Origin: Streptomyces spinoverrucosus
GTDB taxonomy: Bacteria; Actinomycetota; Actinomycetes; Streptomycetales; Streptomycetaceae
Length of the DNA: 64,000 nucleotides
Assembly (NCBI RefSeq): GCF_015712165.1
Contig: NZ_JADPZX010000002.1
Location: 1-64,000, forward strand
Direction: 5' to 3'
The translations under genes were made by a program, and so were the position numbers. Below, one piece after another: positions 34,136-47,700 of the stretch. The first letter of the stretch is position 1, and every line of letters starts with the position of its first letter. The notes beneath the pieces are model-generated. The model was given only the letters and a program-made list of their open reading frames with translations, ran no database searches and had not been told where the DNA came from.

Positions 34136-37100
34136 GCCTGTCCTCTCTTGTGCGGGTTGCCCTCCGCCCACGCGATGAGCCCTTTCAGGGCCCGGAACCA
34201 TGTCCGGGCCAGGTCCTGGACCGTCTCGCGCGGCAGCAGTCCCTCCAGATACGACCAGTGGGCGGCCAGCACCGGCCCGTCCGCCCGGTCCTCGGTCACG
34301 ACGTTGATCTCCAGCGCGTGGCCCTGCCGCATCGCGGCCTCCGGACCGATGTCGGCCACCTCCTCCTCGGGCGCGTACGACCAGTCGGTCTCCTCCGGGA
34401 TGCCGAACCGGCCCAGGTAGTTGAACTCGACACTGGCTTCCTCGTGTCCGGCCAGCACCTCGCGCGTGCGGGGGTTGAGGTGGCGCAGCATGCCGTAGCC
34501 GACGCCGTTCGCGGGGAGCGCGGCCAGGTGCTCGCGGACCCGTCGTACGGCCTCCTCGGCGGCGGGGCCGCCCGCGAAGGCCTCGGCGAGGTCGACCGGG
34601 CCCGGATCGAGGCGGACCGGGAAGACGCTGGTGAACCAGCCCACCGTGCGGGAGAGGTCGACGCCGTCGCCGGCCAGCTCCTCCTCACGGCCGTGGCCCT
34701 CCAGGTCGACCAGGACGGAGGTGTCGGTGCCGCCGGCGCGCCGCCGCCAGTCGGCGAAGGCCAGGGCGAGACCGGCGAGCAGCACGTCGTTGACCCCGGC
34801 GCCGAACGCGGCGGGCACCGCCGACAGCAGCGGCCCGGTGTGCTCGGCGGGCATCCGCAGGTTCAGCTCCCGCCGGGTCGCGGTGGTGTCACGGTCCGGG
34901 TCCAGCTCGCGGGCGAGCGGGAAGGGTTCCGTGCCGCCGTCCAGGACGGCCGTCCACACGGGCAGCTCGGCCTCCCGCGCCGGGTCCTGGGCGAGTTCGG
35001 TGAGCAGCCGGGACCAGCGGGCGAACGAGGTCTCCACCGGGGCGAGCCGCGCCGGGCGTCCGGCCAGGACGTCCCGCCAGGCCGCCGCCAGGTCCGGCAG
35101 CAGCACCCGCCAGGACACACCGTCCACCACCAGGTGGTGGGCCATGAGCAGCAGCCGTCCGGGCGCGTCGCCGGCGTCGAACCACACGGCCCTGACCATG
35201 GCGCCCGCGTCCGGGTCCAGCCGAGCGCGGGCCGCGTGCGCGTGCTCCCGTACAGCCGCGCTCAGCCGCTCGGCGTCGAGGCCGGCCACGTCCACCCGGT
35301 CGATCCAGTCGACGGCGCCGGGCGGCGGGACGTGCAGGGACCAGTCCCGGGTGTCGTCACGCGACGGCCGTACCAGGGTCGCCCGCAGCAGGTCGTGCCG
35401 GTCGGCCAGCGCCTGGAGCACGGCGGTCAGGCCGGGCAGGTCCAGATCGGCGGGGGTGCGGACGAGCGCCGACTGGTGGTACGTGGCGATGGGGCCGCCC
35501 AGTTCGCGCAGCCAGTGCATGACCGGGGTGAGCGGCACGGTCCCCGTACCGTCGTCCTCGGGGCGCGGCGCGCCGGCGTCGGCGGACTCCGCCACGGCGG
35601 CCAGCGCGGCGACGGTGCGGTGCCGGAAGACCAGTCGGGGAGTGATCCGGACGCCGGCCGCGCGGGCCCGGCCGACGAACTGCATCGCGACGATGCTGTC
35701 GCCGCCGAGGGTGAAGAAGTCGTCGTCGACGCCGACCTGTTCCAGGCCCAGGACTTCGGCGAAGACCGCGCAGAGCAGTTCCTCCACGGGGGTGCTGGGG
35801 GCGCGGCCGGAGGTCAGGGCGGAGAAGTCGGGCGCGGGCAGCGCGGCCCGGTCCAGCTTGCCGTTCGACAGCTGCGGGAATCGCTCCAGCGGGACGACGG
35901 CGGCCGGGACCATATGGTCCGGGAGCCGGGCGGCGACGTGGGCGCGCAGCTCCGCCGGGTCCGGTGCGGAGCCCGGGACCCGGGTCACGTAGGCCACCAG
36001 CTGCCTGCGCGGTCCGTCCTGACGTACCGTCACCAGTGCCTGGGCGACGGCGGGATGGCCGGTGAGGGCGGACTCGATCTCTGCCGGTTCGATGCGGAAT
36101 CCGCGGATCTTGACCTGGTCGTCGGCGCGGCCGAGGTAGTCGATACGGCCGTCGGCGGTCCAGCGGGCCAGGTCGCCGGTGCGGTACAGCCGTGTGCCGG
36201 GCGCGCCGAACGGGTCGGCCACGAATCGCTCGGCCGTCAGGGCGGGAGCGCCCAGATAGCCTCGGGCGAGGCCGCCGCCCGCGAGATACAGCTCGCCGGT
36301 GACGCCGGGCGGCACCGGCTGCAGCAGGTCGTCCAGCACGTAGGCGCGGGTGCCGGTCACCGGCCGGCCCACCAGTGGGCGTTCGCTGTCGCCGACGTAC
36401 GCCACGAGGGCGTCCACGGTGGACTCGGTCGGACCGTAGAGGTTGAACGCCTCGGTGCCGTTGAGGGCCGCCAGCCGCCGCCACAGCGCGACCGGCACCG
36501 CCTCACCGCCGACGCCCACGACCGCGAGCGGGCAGTCGTCGCCGTCCAGCAGGCCGCTGTCGGCCATCTGCGCGAGGAACGAGGGGGTGACCTCCAGGAA
36601 GTCGAACCGGTGCTCGACCACTGCGGCGGCGAGCAGTTCGGGATCGCGCCGGACCTCCTCCGACACGATGTGCACGCAGTGCCCGTCCAGCAGCCACAGC
36701 TGCGGCTGCCAGGAGGCGTCGAAGAAGAAGGACCAGGCGTGCCCGGCCCGCAGGTGCCGCCGCCCGGTGATGCGGAACCCCGAGGAGTAGAGGGTCTCGC
36801 GGTGGCTCTGGAACAGGTTGCCGAGGGTCTGGTGGGTGACCACGACGCCCTTGGGGCGGCCGGTGGAGCCGGAGGTGTAGATGACGTACGCCGGGTGGCC
36901 GGGCGACAGCGGAGCGGTCCGCTCGGTGTCGGTGAGGTCGGCCGGATCGTGGGCGGCGATCCGCTCCTTCACCGACGGCTCGTCCAGCACCAGCGGCTCG
37001 GTGTGCGAGGGCAGGGCTCCGGCGAGGTCGCGGGTGGTGAGCGTCAGGACCGGACGGGCGTCGTCGAGGACGTCGGCCGTGCGCTCGGCCGGCGCGTCGG

Positions 37101-38734
37101 GGTCGAGCGGCAGATAGGCGGCCCCCGCCTTGTGCACCGCGAGGACGGCCACCAGGAACCGCGCCGTGCGGGGCAGCGCCAGCGCCACGAACCGCTCCGG
37201 GCCCGCCCCGCGTTCGACCAGCAGCCGGGCCAGGCGGTTGGCCTCGGCGTTGAGCTCGGCGAAGGTGAGTTCGATGCCCTCGGAGGCCACGGCGGGCAGC
37301 TCCGGGCACTGCCGTACCCGGTACTCGAACAGCGCCGGGACGGTCGTCGGCGCCGCGAGCAGCGGCCGGCTGTGCCAGCCGCCGACCAGGCGGTCCCGCT
37401 CGTCCTCGCCGAGGATGTCCACGCGCCCGACGGTGACGTCCGGGTCGGCGGTCACGGCCCGCAGGACGCGGCGCAGGCGCTCCGCGAAGGACTGGGCGGT
37501 CGCGTGGTCGAACAGGTCGGCGCTGTACTCCAGGACGCCGTCGATGCCGCTGCCGTCGGCGCGCTCCACGAAGTCGAAGGAGAGGTCGAACTTCGCGCTC
37601 GTCGAGGCCACGTCGTCCCGTTCGGCGCGCAGGCCGGGCAGTCCCGGTGTATCCCCGCCGGCGGCCAGATACACCACCATCACCTGGAACAGCGGATGCC
37701 GGGCCAGCGACCGTGCCGGGTTGAGCACCTCCACCAACCGCTCGAACGGCACGTCCTGGTGGTCGAAGGCGGCGAGGTCGGTGTCCCGAACCCGGGCCAG
37801 CAGGTCCCGGAAGGACGGATTCCCGGACGTGTCGGTGCGCAGTACCAGGTTGTTGAGGAAGAACCCGACCAGGTCCTCCAGGGCCGCGTCGGTCCGGCCG
37901 GAGATGGGGCTGCCGATCGGGATGTCGTGGCCCGCGCCCAGCCGGGTGAGCAGGGTGGCCACGGCGGCCTGGAGCACCATGAACACGCTGACGCCGCTCT
38001 CCCGCGCCAACCGGTGCAGGTCGTCGGCCAGTTCGGCGTCGAGGGACAGGTCGGCGGAGCCGCCCCGGTAGGTCGCCTCCAGCGGGCGTGGCCGGTCGAA
38101 GGGCAGCGCCGGCTCCTCCGGAAGGTCCGCCAACGCCTGTCGCCAGTAGGTGATCTGCCGGGCCACCAGGCTGTCGGGGTCCTTCTCGTCGCCGAGGAGG
38201 TCCCGCTGCCACAGCGTGTAGTCGGCGTACTGGACGGGCAGCGGCTCCCAGTCCGGGGCCCGCCCGGCGGTGCGGGAGGCGTAGGCGTGAGCCAGGTCGC
38301 GATTCAGCGGATCCTGGGACCACTCGTCACCGGCGATGTGGTGCAGCAGGAACAGCAGGGTCCACTGCTCCTCGCCGGTGCGGAACACATGGACCCGCAG
38401 CGGAGGTTCGCGGTCCAGCCGGAAGCCGTACGCCCCGGCCTCGGCGAGCCGGTCGGCGAGGTGCTCCTCGTCGGCGTCCTCGACCGTGACGGGAATGCGG
38501 ACCTCGTCGGGGCCCAGCACCCGCTGGAAGGCGCGGCCCGCCTCGTCCGGGAACACCGTGCGCAGGGTCTCGTGCCGCACGACCAGGTCGTGCACGGCGG
38601 CCCGCAGCGCCTCGACGTCCAGCGCGCCGGTCAGCCGCCAGGCCGAGGGGATGTTGTACGTCGCGGAGGGGCCCTCCACCTGGTACAGCACCCACAGGCG
38701 CTGCTGGGCGGAGGACAGCGGCAGCCGTTCGGGG
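34132..38734 (-). other. NRPS module 5: C-A-T-E, unknown (D) residue
   Basis: The condensation domain is of the L-donor type with HHIAGDE. The pocket residues read D-A-Q-E-G-G-L-V-D-K; Glu at the fourth position often pairs with a basic side chain, so ornithine or hydroxyornithine is plausible but unproven. The carrier is LGGDSI. The last 460 residues are an epimerase domain with [17 protein letters not shown] and EFNYLGRF. The protein ends there. Confidence 0.8.
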
Positions 38735-41700
38735 CGCGGCCGGACCGTCAGCGCGGGGCGGGAAACGGTCTGCGCGTCCGTGAGCCGTTCCGCGAGCCGG
38801 GCCACGCTCGGCGCGTCGAACACCGTGCGCAGGGACACCTCGGTGCCCAGCGCCGACCGGATCGCGGCGACCAGGCGCATGGCCAGCAGCGAGTGGCCGC
38901 CCAGGGTGAAGAAGTCGTCGTCGACGCCGACCCGATCCACGCCCAGGACGTCCGCGAACAGGCCGCACAGGATCTCCTCGCGGGCGTCGCGCGGGCGGCC
39001 GCCGGTGCCGGTTCCCGCCGCGAAGTCGGGAGCGGGCAGGGCCCTGCGGTCGAGTTTGCCGTTGGGTGTCAGCGGCAGCGCGTCGAGGGGGACGAAGGCC
39101 GCGGGGACCATGTGCTCGGGCAGGGCGGCGGCGGTGTGGCGGCGCAGCGCCGCCGGGTCGGGGTGCCGTCCCTCGGCCGGGACGACGTACGCCACGAGCC
39201 GCTGGTCGTGCGGGACGACGACGGTGTGGGCGACGCAGGCGTGCCGGGCGAGTACGGCCTCGATCTCGCCGGGCTCGATGCGCACACCACGGATCTTGAC
39301 CTGGTGGTCGGTGCGGCCGAGGAAGTCGAGCGTGCCGTCGGGCCGCCAACGGGCCAGGTCGCCGGTGCGGTACATGCGGGCGCCGGGACCACCGTAAGGG
39401 TCGGCGACGAACCGTTCGGCGGTCAGTGCGGGCCGGTCCAGGTAGCCGCGGGCGAGCTGGACGCCCGCCAGGTACAGCTCCCCGGCGACGCCGGGCGGGA
39501 CCGGCCGCAGCGCGGCGTCCAGGACGTAGGCGCGGGTGTTCCACACGGGGCGGCCGATGACCACGCGCTCGGCGCCGGGGAGCACCTCGATCGCGGTGAC
39601 GTCGACCGACGCCTCGGTCGGCCCGTACAGGTTGTGCAACGCGACGCCCGGGAGCACCTGGTGGAAGCGGTGTGACAGGGGCAGCGGGAGCGCCTCGCCG
39701 CTGCACATCACCCGGCGCAGGCCGGTACACCGGGCGGCGGCGGGCTCCTCCAGGAAGACCTGGAGCATCGAGGGCACGAAGTGCGCCGTGGTGACGCGCT
39801 GTTCGCGGATCAGCCGGGCCAGGTAGACGGGGTCCCGGTGGCCGTCGGGCCGGGCGAGGACCAGCGCCGCCCCGGTGATGAGCGGCCAGAAGAACTCCCA
39901 CACGGACACGTCGAACCCGGCCGGGGTCTTCTGCAGCACCCGGTCCTCGGCCGTGAGCCCGTGGGCGTCCTGCATCCACAGCAGCCGGTTGGCGATGCCC
40001 TGATGCGGCACGACCACGCCCTTCGGGCGACCCGTCGAGCCGGAGGTGTAGATCACGTAGGCCGGGCTCGACGGGTCGTACGAGGTGGGCGGCTCGCCGT
40101 ACGGCCCCTCGGGCAGCGTGTCCTCGATGACGCACACCGGCCGGGCTTCGTCGAGCATCAGCGCCCGCCGCTCGGCGGGCTGGTCGGCGTCCAGGGGCAG
40201 GTATGCCCCGCCCGCGCGGTGGACCGCCAGCAGGGCCACCACCAGCTCCACCGAACGGGGCAGCGCCACCGCGACCGTGCGCTCGGGGCCGACGCCCGTC
40301 CCCGCCAGCACGCGGGCCGTGTGCTCGACGCGCGCGTCCAACTCGGCGTAGGTCAGGCGCTGTTCGCCGAAGACCAGAGCGAGGGCGTCCGGTGTGCGGG
40401 CCGCCTGCGCGCGGAACAGCTCCGGCAGGGTCGTCGGCTCGACGTCGTGCGCGGTGTCGTTCCACCGCTCGACGACCAGATGGCGTTCGTCCGCCTCCAG
40501 GACGTCCAGGTCGCGCACGGGGCGGTCCGGGTCGGCGGCCGCCTGTTCCAGCAGCGTCGTCAGTCGGCGGGCCAGCCGCTCGGCGGTGGTCTCGTCGTAG
40601 AGATCCCGCGCGTACTCGACGAGCAGCAGCAGACGGCCCGGGCCGGTCTCGTCGACGAAGGTGAAGTGGAGGTCGAACTTGGCCGTGCCGGTGTCCATGT
40701 CGAACCACTCGGTCGGCAGGCCCAGCACGTCGGGGTCGCCGTCGGGCCGGTGGTGGTAGCCGAGCATGACCTGGAACAGCGGGTTGCGGCCCGCCACGCG
40801 TGGCGGGTTGACGGCCTCGACGACCTGGTCGAAGGGCAGGTCCTGGTGTTCGAACGCCGCCAGGGCCGCTGCGCGGACCCGGGCGAGCAGCTCGCGGAAC
40901 GTGGGGTTGCCGGCCAGGTCGGTGCGCAGGACGAGGGTGTTGACGAAGAAGCCGACCAGGTCGTTCAGGGCGTCGTCGGTGCGGCCGGCGACGGGCGCGC
41001 CCAGCGGTATGTCCTCCCCGGCGCCGAGCCGGTGCAGCAGCGCGGCGGTGGCGGCCTGGAACAGCATGAACATGCTGGTCCCGGTGGCCCGGGACAGCTC
41101 GCGCAGGGCGTGGACGGTGTCGGCACTCAGCTCCAGGCGGACCTTGCCGCCCCGCCCGGTGGGCTCGGCCGGCCGGGGCCGGTCGAGGGGCAGGGTCAGT
41201 TCCTCCGGCAGGTCGCGCAGGGCGTCGGTCCAGTGGGCGAGCTGGGCCGCGCCGACCTGGTCGAGCAGCGTGTCCTGCCACAGGGTGTAGTCGGCGTACT
41301 GGACCGGCAGTGGTTCCCAGTCCGGGGCGCGCCCCGTGCGACGGGCCCGGTAGGCGGTGCCGAGGTCGGTCAGGAAGGGCCGGTCGGACCACTCGTCGGT
41401 GGTGATGTGGTGCAGCAGCAGCGCCACGACGTGGTCCTCGGCGCCCAGCCGCAGCACCTCGGCGCGCACCGGGAGTTCGGTGCGCAGCTCGAACGGGCGC
41501 CGTTGGGCGGCCTCGATCCGCGCGGGCAGCTCCTCCCCGGTGCAGTCGGAGACCAGGAACTGCGGCTCGGCCTCGCCCGGCGCCGCGATCCACTGGTAGG
41601 GCTCACCGCCCTCGTCCCGAATCCTGGTGCGCAGGGCCTCGTGACGGTCGGTCACATCACGGAGCGCGGTGCGCAGGGCGTCGAGGTCGAGCGCGCCACG

Positions 41701-44700
41701 CAGCCGGCAGACCAGCGGGAAGTTGTACGCGGCTCCGCCCCCGGTGATCCGCTCCACCAGCCAAAGCCGCCGCTGGGCCGCCGACAGCGGGATCCGCGCG
41801 GGCCGCTCGGCCGCGGGCACCGGCGCCGGCACGGGCCGGGCGGGTCGTCCGGCCTCCGCGCGCAGCGCCAGCGCCTCGGGCGTCGGGGCCTCGAACAGGT
41901 CCCGGATCGCGAGTTCCGCGCCCAGCTCGGTGCGGGCGCGGCTGACCAGCCGGGTGGCCAGCAGCGAATGGCCGCCCAGGTCGAAGAAGTTGTCCTCCGC
42001 GCCGGTGCGCGGCAGCCCGAGCACCTCGGCGAAGAGTCGGCACAGCACCTCCTCGACGGGCGTGCGCGGCCCGCGCCCCTCCGACAGGGCCACCTCGGGT
42101 TCGGCGTCCGGCAGCGCGCGCACGTCGAGCTTGCCGTTGTCGTTCATCGGCAGCCGTGGCAGGACCACGAAGGCGGCCGGGACCATGTAGCCGGGCAGCC
42201 GCTGTCCCAGGTCCGCACGCAGCCGTCGTACGAGTTCGCCGTTGCCGCGGGTGGCGGTGGGCGTGTTGGCGTACGCGGTGGTGCCCCGGTCCGGGCGGGG
42301 GCGGTGCAGGCCCGAGGTGCGCCGGGGTTCCGTGCCGCGTACGAACACGGCGTCGAAGTAGCCCGGTTCGTCCGACCAGGTGGTCAGGACCTGGTAGCCG
42401 TGGGACTCCCCCAGCCGCCGTATGTGCTCGTGTTCCTCGCCCGCCGGGGCGGGGCCGGGTGGCCGTCCGCCGTCCATCGCCCGCATCGCCGCGAGATCGT
42501 CCGCAGTACGCGCGTCGGGTATGCGGCGGACCCGGAGTGCGTCCCGCCCGTCCAGGCGGGCGACGAGGTCCCCCGGGCCGGACCAGTCGAGCACGGGCGC
42601 GTCGTCGACCCGCACGGCGCCTTCCCCGTCGTACAACACCACGTCGTACCGGTACCGCGTCAGCTCGTTGTGGTGCCGCCCGGCCTTGGTGCGCAGTTCG
42701 ACGCCGACGCCGAGGGTGCTGAACCAGTCGGGGTCGACGAGGAGTTCCTTCTCCAGGGCGAGCCCCCGGTCCACGGCCCGGCGCAGGGTCTCCGGGTCGG
42801 CGTCCGCGCCCGCGCGGGCCAGCTGGACGCCGGTCTGGAACACCCGTGCCTGCCGCAGATCGCGCACGTCCCCGAGGAACAGGGCACCGCCCGGCGCGAG
42901 CAGCCGCAGCGCGCCCCGGATCACCTTGTGGAGATGGTCCAGGCTCGGGAAGTACTGCACGACGGAGTTGATGACGACCGTGTCGAAGAATCCGGTCGGC
43001 AGACCGTCCGTCACCTCGGCCGCCTGACAGCGCAGTTCCACCTTCCGCGCCAGCTCCGGATCGGCCTTCAGGTCCTCACCGAGCTTGCGGATCACCGGTG
43101 CGGCGAAGTCCGTCGCCCAGTAGGACTCGGCGTCCGGGGCGAGCCGCGCCAGCAGCAGTCCGGACCCGACGCCGATCTCCAGGATCCGTCGCGGCCGCAG
43201 CTCGCGGACGCGCTCCACGGTGGCCTCGCGCCACTCCCGCATGTGCTCCAGGGGGATGGGCTCGCCGTCGTAGGAGCTGTCCCAGCCCGCGAAGTCCTCG
43301 GTGCGGACGGCGGTGCCGATCTCGGTGTACTCGGCCGAGTAGATCTCCCGCCACTCGCCGATCTGCTCCCGCTCGGCCTCCCGGAGAGCCTCGGGATCGG
43401 GGTCCGTGGGGACGACGTATCCCACCAGCCGCTTGGTGCCGGGTGCGTGCGTGTCGTCGCGGGCGATCACCGCCGACTGGGACACCTCGGGGTGCTGTGC
43501 GAGCACCGTCTCGATCTCGCCCAGCTCCACGCGGTGGCCGCGGATCTTGACCTGGTCGTCGGTACGGCCGAGGAAGTCCAGGTTGCCGTCCGGGCGGCGG
43601 CGCACCAGGTCGCCGGTGCGGTACATGCGCTCGCCCGGCCGCCCGTACGGGTCGGCCACGAACCTTTCGGCGGTCAGGCCGGGCCGGTCGAGGTAGCCGC
43701 GGGCCAGACCCACGCCCGCGATGTACAGCTCGCCCGCCACACCGTCCGGCACCGGACGCAGCCACGTGTCCAGGATGCGGGCGCGGGTGGCGCGGATGGG
43801 GCGGCCCACGGTGGGGGTGGCGCTGTCGTGGGTGCCGCCGCCGAGGGTGTTGATCGTGTACTCGGTGGGCCCGTACAGGTTGTAGCCGTACGTCCCCTCG
43901 GTGTCCCGCAGCGTGTTCCACACCGCCTCGGTGACCGCCTCGCCGCCGAGCAGCACCAGCGGCGGCCGGTGGCCCTCCAACAGGCCTTCCTCGATGAGGA
44001 GGTGGGCGTACGTCGGGGTCACGTTGACCACGTCGACGCGGTGCTCCTCGCAGTACGCGACCAGCGCGGTGGCGTCCCGGCGCAACTCCTCGTCGCAGAT
44101 GTGCACCTCATGTCCCTCGACGAGCCAGAGCAGCTCCTCCCAGGACATGTCGAAGGCGAAGGAGACGGTGTGCGCGATGCGCAGCCGGCGCCCGCCGGCG
44201 GAGGCGATCGCCGGGGCGAAGATCTCCCGCTGGTGGTTGAGCTGCATGTTCGTCAGGCCGACGTACGGCGTGACCACGCCCTTGGGGCGGCCGGTGGAGC
44301 CGGAGGTGTAGATGACGTAGGCCGGGTGGTCCAGGCTGAAGACTCGGGCGACGGGGTCGCCGGCCAGGCCCCTGAGCGTGGCCGGGTCGTCGAGCAGGAC
44401 CCGAGGGACGTCACCTGTCAGTGTCCGCGACACCGCCTCCGTCGTCAGCAGGAGCAGCGGGCGGGCGTCGGCCAGCGTCAGCGACAGCCGCTCGGCCGGG
44501 TGGTCCAGTTCCAGCGGCAGGTACGCGGCCCCCGTGCGCAGCACCGCGAACAGCGCCACCACCATGTCGATCGACCGCGGCAGGCCCAGCGCGACGACCT
44601 TCTCGGGTCCGGCGCCGCGGGCGGTCAGCAGCCGGGCCATTTGGTCGCAGCGGGTGTCGAGTTCGGCGTACGTCACGGTCTGCGCGCCGAAGACGAGGGC

Positions 44701-47700
44701 CGTCGCCTCCGGGGTGCGGGCGGCCTGGGCGGCCAGCATGTCCGCGACCGTCTCGTGCGGCACCGGCTGCCGCTGCGCGGCCTCCTCGCGGGCCAGTGCG
44801 GCGGCCTCGGCGGGCAGCAGCGGGTCGAGCGAGCCGACGGCCGCGGCCGGGTCGGCCACCAGCCGGTCCACGAGCAGCACGAACCGGTCCAGCAGGCTGC
44901 GCGCGTACGTGTCGTCCAGCAGGTCCGGGCGGTAGGCGAGGGTGACGCGGACCCGCTCGCCCGGGGTGACGACCAGGTTGGCCGGGTAGTGGGTGGCGTC
45001 CACGTTGGCGACGGCTGTCGCCCCGTGCCGGTCGCGCAGCTCGGCGAGCCGCTCGTCGGTGTCGGCGTTGCGCAGCACGAACAGTGTGTCGAACAGCCGC
45101 CGGTGGCCCGTCTCGGCCTGCACCACGCCCAGGCCCAGGTACTCGTGCGGCATCAGCGCCAGCCGCTCGCCCTGGATGCGGCGCAGCAGGTCGAGCACCG
45201 GCTCGCGCGGGTCGAAGGCGATGCGGGCGGGCACGGTGTTGAGGAACATGCCGATGACGTTCTCGACGTCCGGCACCTCGCTCGGCCGGCCCGCCACCGT
45301 CGTACCGAACACGATGTCCGTGCGGCCCGTCGCACTGGCGAGGACCAGGCCCCAGGCGGCGTTGAGCACCGTGTTGAGGGTGAGGCCGTGGCGGCGGGCG
45401 GTGTCGCGCAGTCGTTCGGTCGCCTCCGGGGCGAGGACGGCGTCGAGGTGCTCCGGGATCACCGGCTCCAGGCCCCGTTCGTCGACGGCGGGCACCAGCA
45501 GCGTGGGCTCGTCGAAACCGGCCAGGGCGGCGCGCCAGGCGCGGGTCGCGTCGGTGTCGTCCTGCCCCTCCAGCCAGGTCAGGTAGTCGCGGTACGAGCC
45601 GGGGCGGGCCAGACCGGCCGGGTCGCCGCCGCTGTCGTACAGCGCGAACAGCTGGTCCAGGAACAGCCAGGCGGACCAGCCGTCCCACAGGATCAGATGG
45701 CGGCCGACGACGAGCCGGTCGCCGCGCGTCTCGCCGAGCCGGACCAGCAGCATCCGGAACAGCAGCGGGCGGGTCAGGTCGAAGCGCCGGGCGCGCTCCT
45801 CGTCCAGCAACTCGCCCATGCGCCGGTCCTGTTCGGCCGGTGGCAGCCCGGACAGGTCCACCTCCGTCAACGGGATCTCCGCGTCGCGCACGATGAACTG
45901 CACGGGCTGGCGCAGCCCTGCGCTGGTGAACCCGGCACGCAGGCTGGGGTTGCGGGCCAGCAGGGTGCGGGTCGCGGCCCGCAGCCGCTCGGCGTCCACG
46001 CGTTCGGCGAGGTCGAAGGACTCGTGGACGGTGTAGACGTCGAGGGAGCTGTCGTCGTACGTGGAGTGGAAGTACAGGCCCTCCTGGAGGGGGGCGAGTG
46101 GCCATACGTCCTCGATGCGGCCCGGCGCCAGCCGCTCGACCGAGGCGCGCTCCTCGTCGGTCAGCACGAACGCGGACGCCGTCAGGGTCGTGTCGTCCGC
46201 CGTGGTCGCGGCCGCCGCGAGGGCCGCCGGGGTCCGGTGCTCGAAGACGTCGCGCGGGTCGAGCGCCAGGCCCGCGCGGCGGGCCCGGCTGGAGACGGCG
46301 ATGGAGCTGATGCTGTCGCCGCCGAGCAGGAAGAAGTCGTCGTCGACACCGACGTCCCTGAGCTTGAGTACGGCGGCGAAGATCTCCGTGAGCAGCCGTT
46401 CACGTGGGCTGCGCGGGGCGCGGGCGGCGGCCCGTACGGCCCGGGGTGCGGGCAGCGCGGCCCGGTCCAGCTTGCCGCTGGGGGTGAGTGGCAGGGCGTC
46501 GAGGACGACGTAGGCGGCGGGGACCATGGGGGCGGGCAGGGTGGCGGACAGGGCGTCGCGCAGCGCCGTGGCGTCCACGTCGGCCGGTGCCACCAGGTAG
46601 GCGACGAGCGCGTCGTCCCGTACGGTCACGGCGGCCTGTGCCACCTCGGGCAGGCGCGCCAACGCCGCCTCGATCTCGCCGAGTTCGATGCGGTTGCCGC
46701 GCAGCTTGACCTGCCGGTCGGTGCGGCCCAGGTACTCGATCACTCCGTCCGGGCGGCGCCGTACCAGGTCGCCGGTGCGGTACATGCGGCTGCCGGGCGG
46801 GCCGTAGGGGTCGGCCGTGAACCGCTCGGCGGTCAGCGCGGGGCGGCCGTGATAGCCGCGCGCGAGCTGCACGCCCGTGAGGTACAGCTCGCCCGGGACC
46901 CCGTCGGGAACGGGCCGCAGGCAGGAGTCCAGCACCCGCAGGCCGGTGTTCCACACGGGCCGCCCGATGGGCACGGTCGTACCCTCGTCGCCGTCGTACG
47001 CGTGGTAGGTGACGTCGACGGCCGCCTCGGTCGGGCCGTACAGGTTGTGCAGCGGTACGCCGGTGAGCGCGTGCCAGCGGCCCGCGGCGTTTACGGGCAG
47101 CGCCTCGCCGCTGCTCAGCACGCGGCGCAGGGACGCCGCCCAGGCGGGGTCCCCGGTCACCTCGTCCGACCGCAGGAACGCCTCCAGCATCGACGGCACG
47201 AAGTGCAGGGTGGTGATGCGGTGCCGGCGGACGAGGTCGGCGAGATACGCCGGATCGCGGTGGCCGTCCGGCCGGGCGAGGACCACGGCCGCGCCTTCGA
47301 GGAGCGGCCAGAAGAACTCCCACACGGACACGTCGAAGCTGGACGGCGTCTTCTGCAGCACCCGGTCGTCGGCGCGCAGCCCGTACGCGCCCTGCATCCA
47401 TGCGAGCCGGTTGGCGATGGCGCGGTGGGTGACGACCACGCCCTTGGGCAGGCCGGTCGAGCCGGAGGTGTAGATGAGGTAGGCGGGGTCGTCGGGGCGG
47501 GCGGTGCGCCGGGCGACGGGCTCGACGTCCGCCTCCGGGGCATCGAGCAGCAGGACCGAAGGGACCTGCCGGGGCAGTCGGCCGGCGGTCGCGGACAGCG
47601 TGACCACGGTCGTGGCGCCGGAGTCGGCGAGCATGTGGGTCACCCGGCCCGCCGGGTAGTCCAGGTCCACCGGCAGATAGGCGGCGCCCGACTTCAGCAC

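Noticed and set aside
34132..35545. Terminal domain of the NRPS read as a final condensation domain
   Set aside because: The [11 protein letters not shown] motif, [11 protein letters not shown] and EFNYLGRF are epimerase features, and it directly follows a GGDSI carrier.
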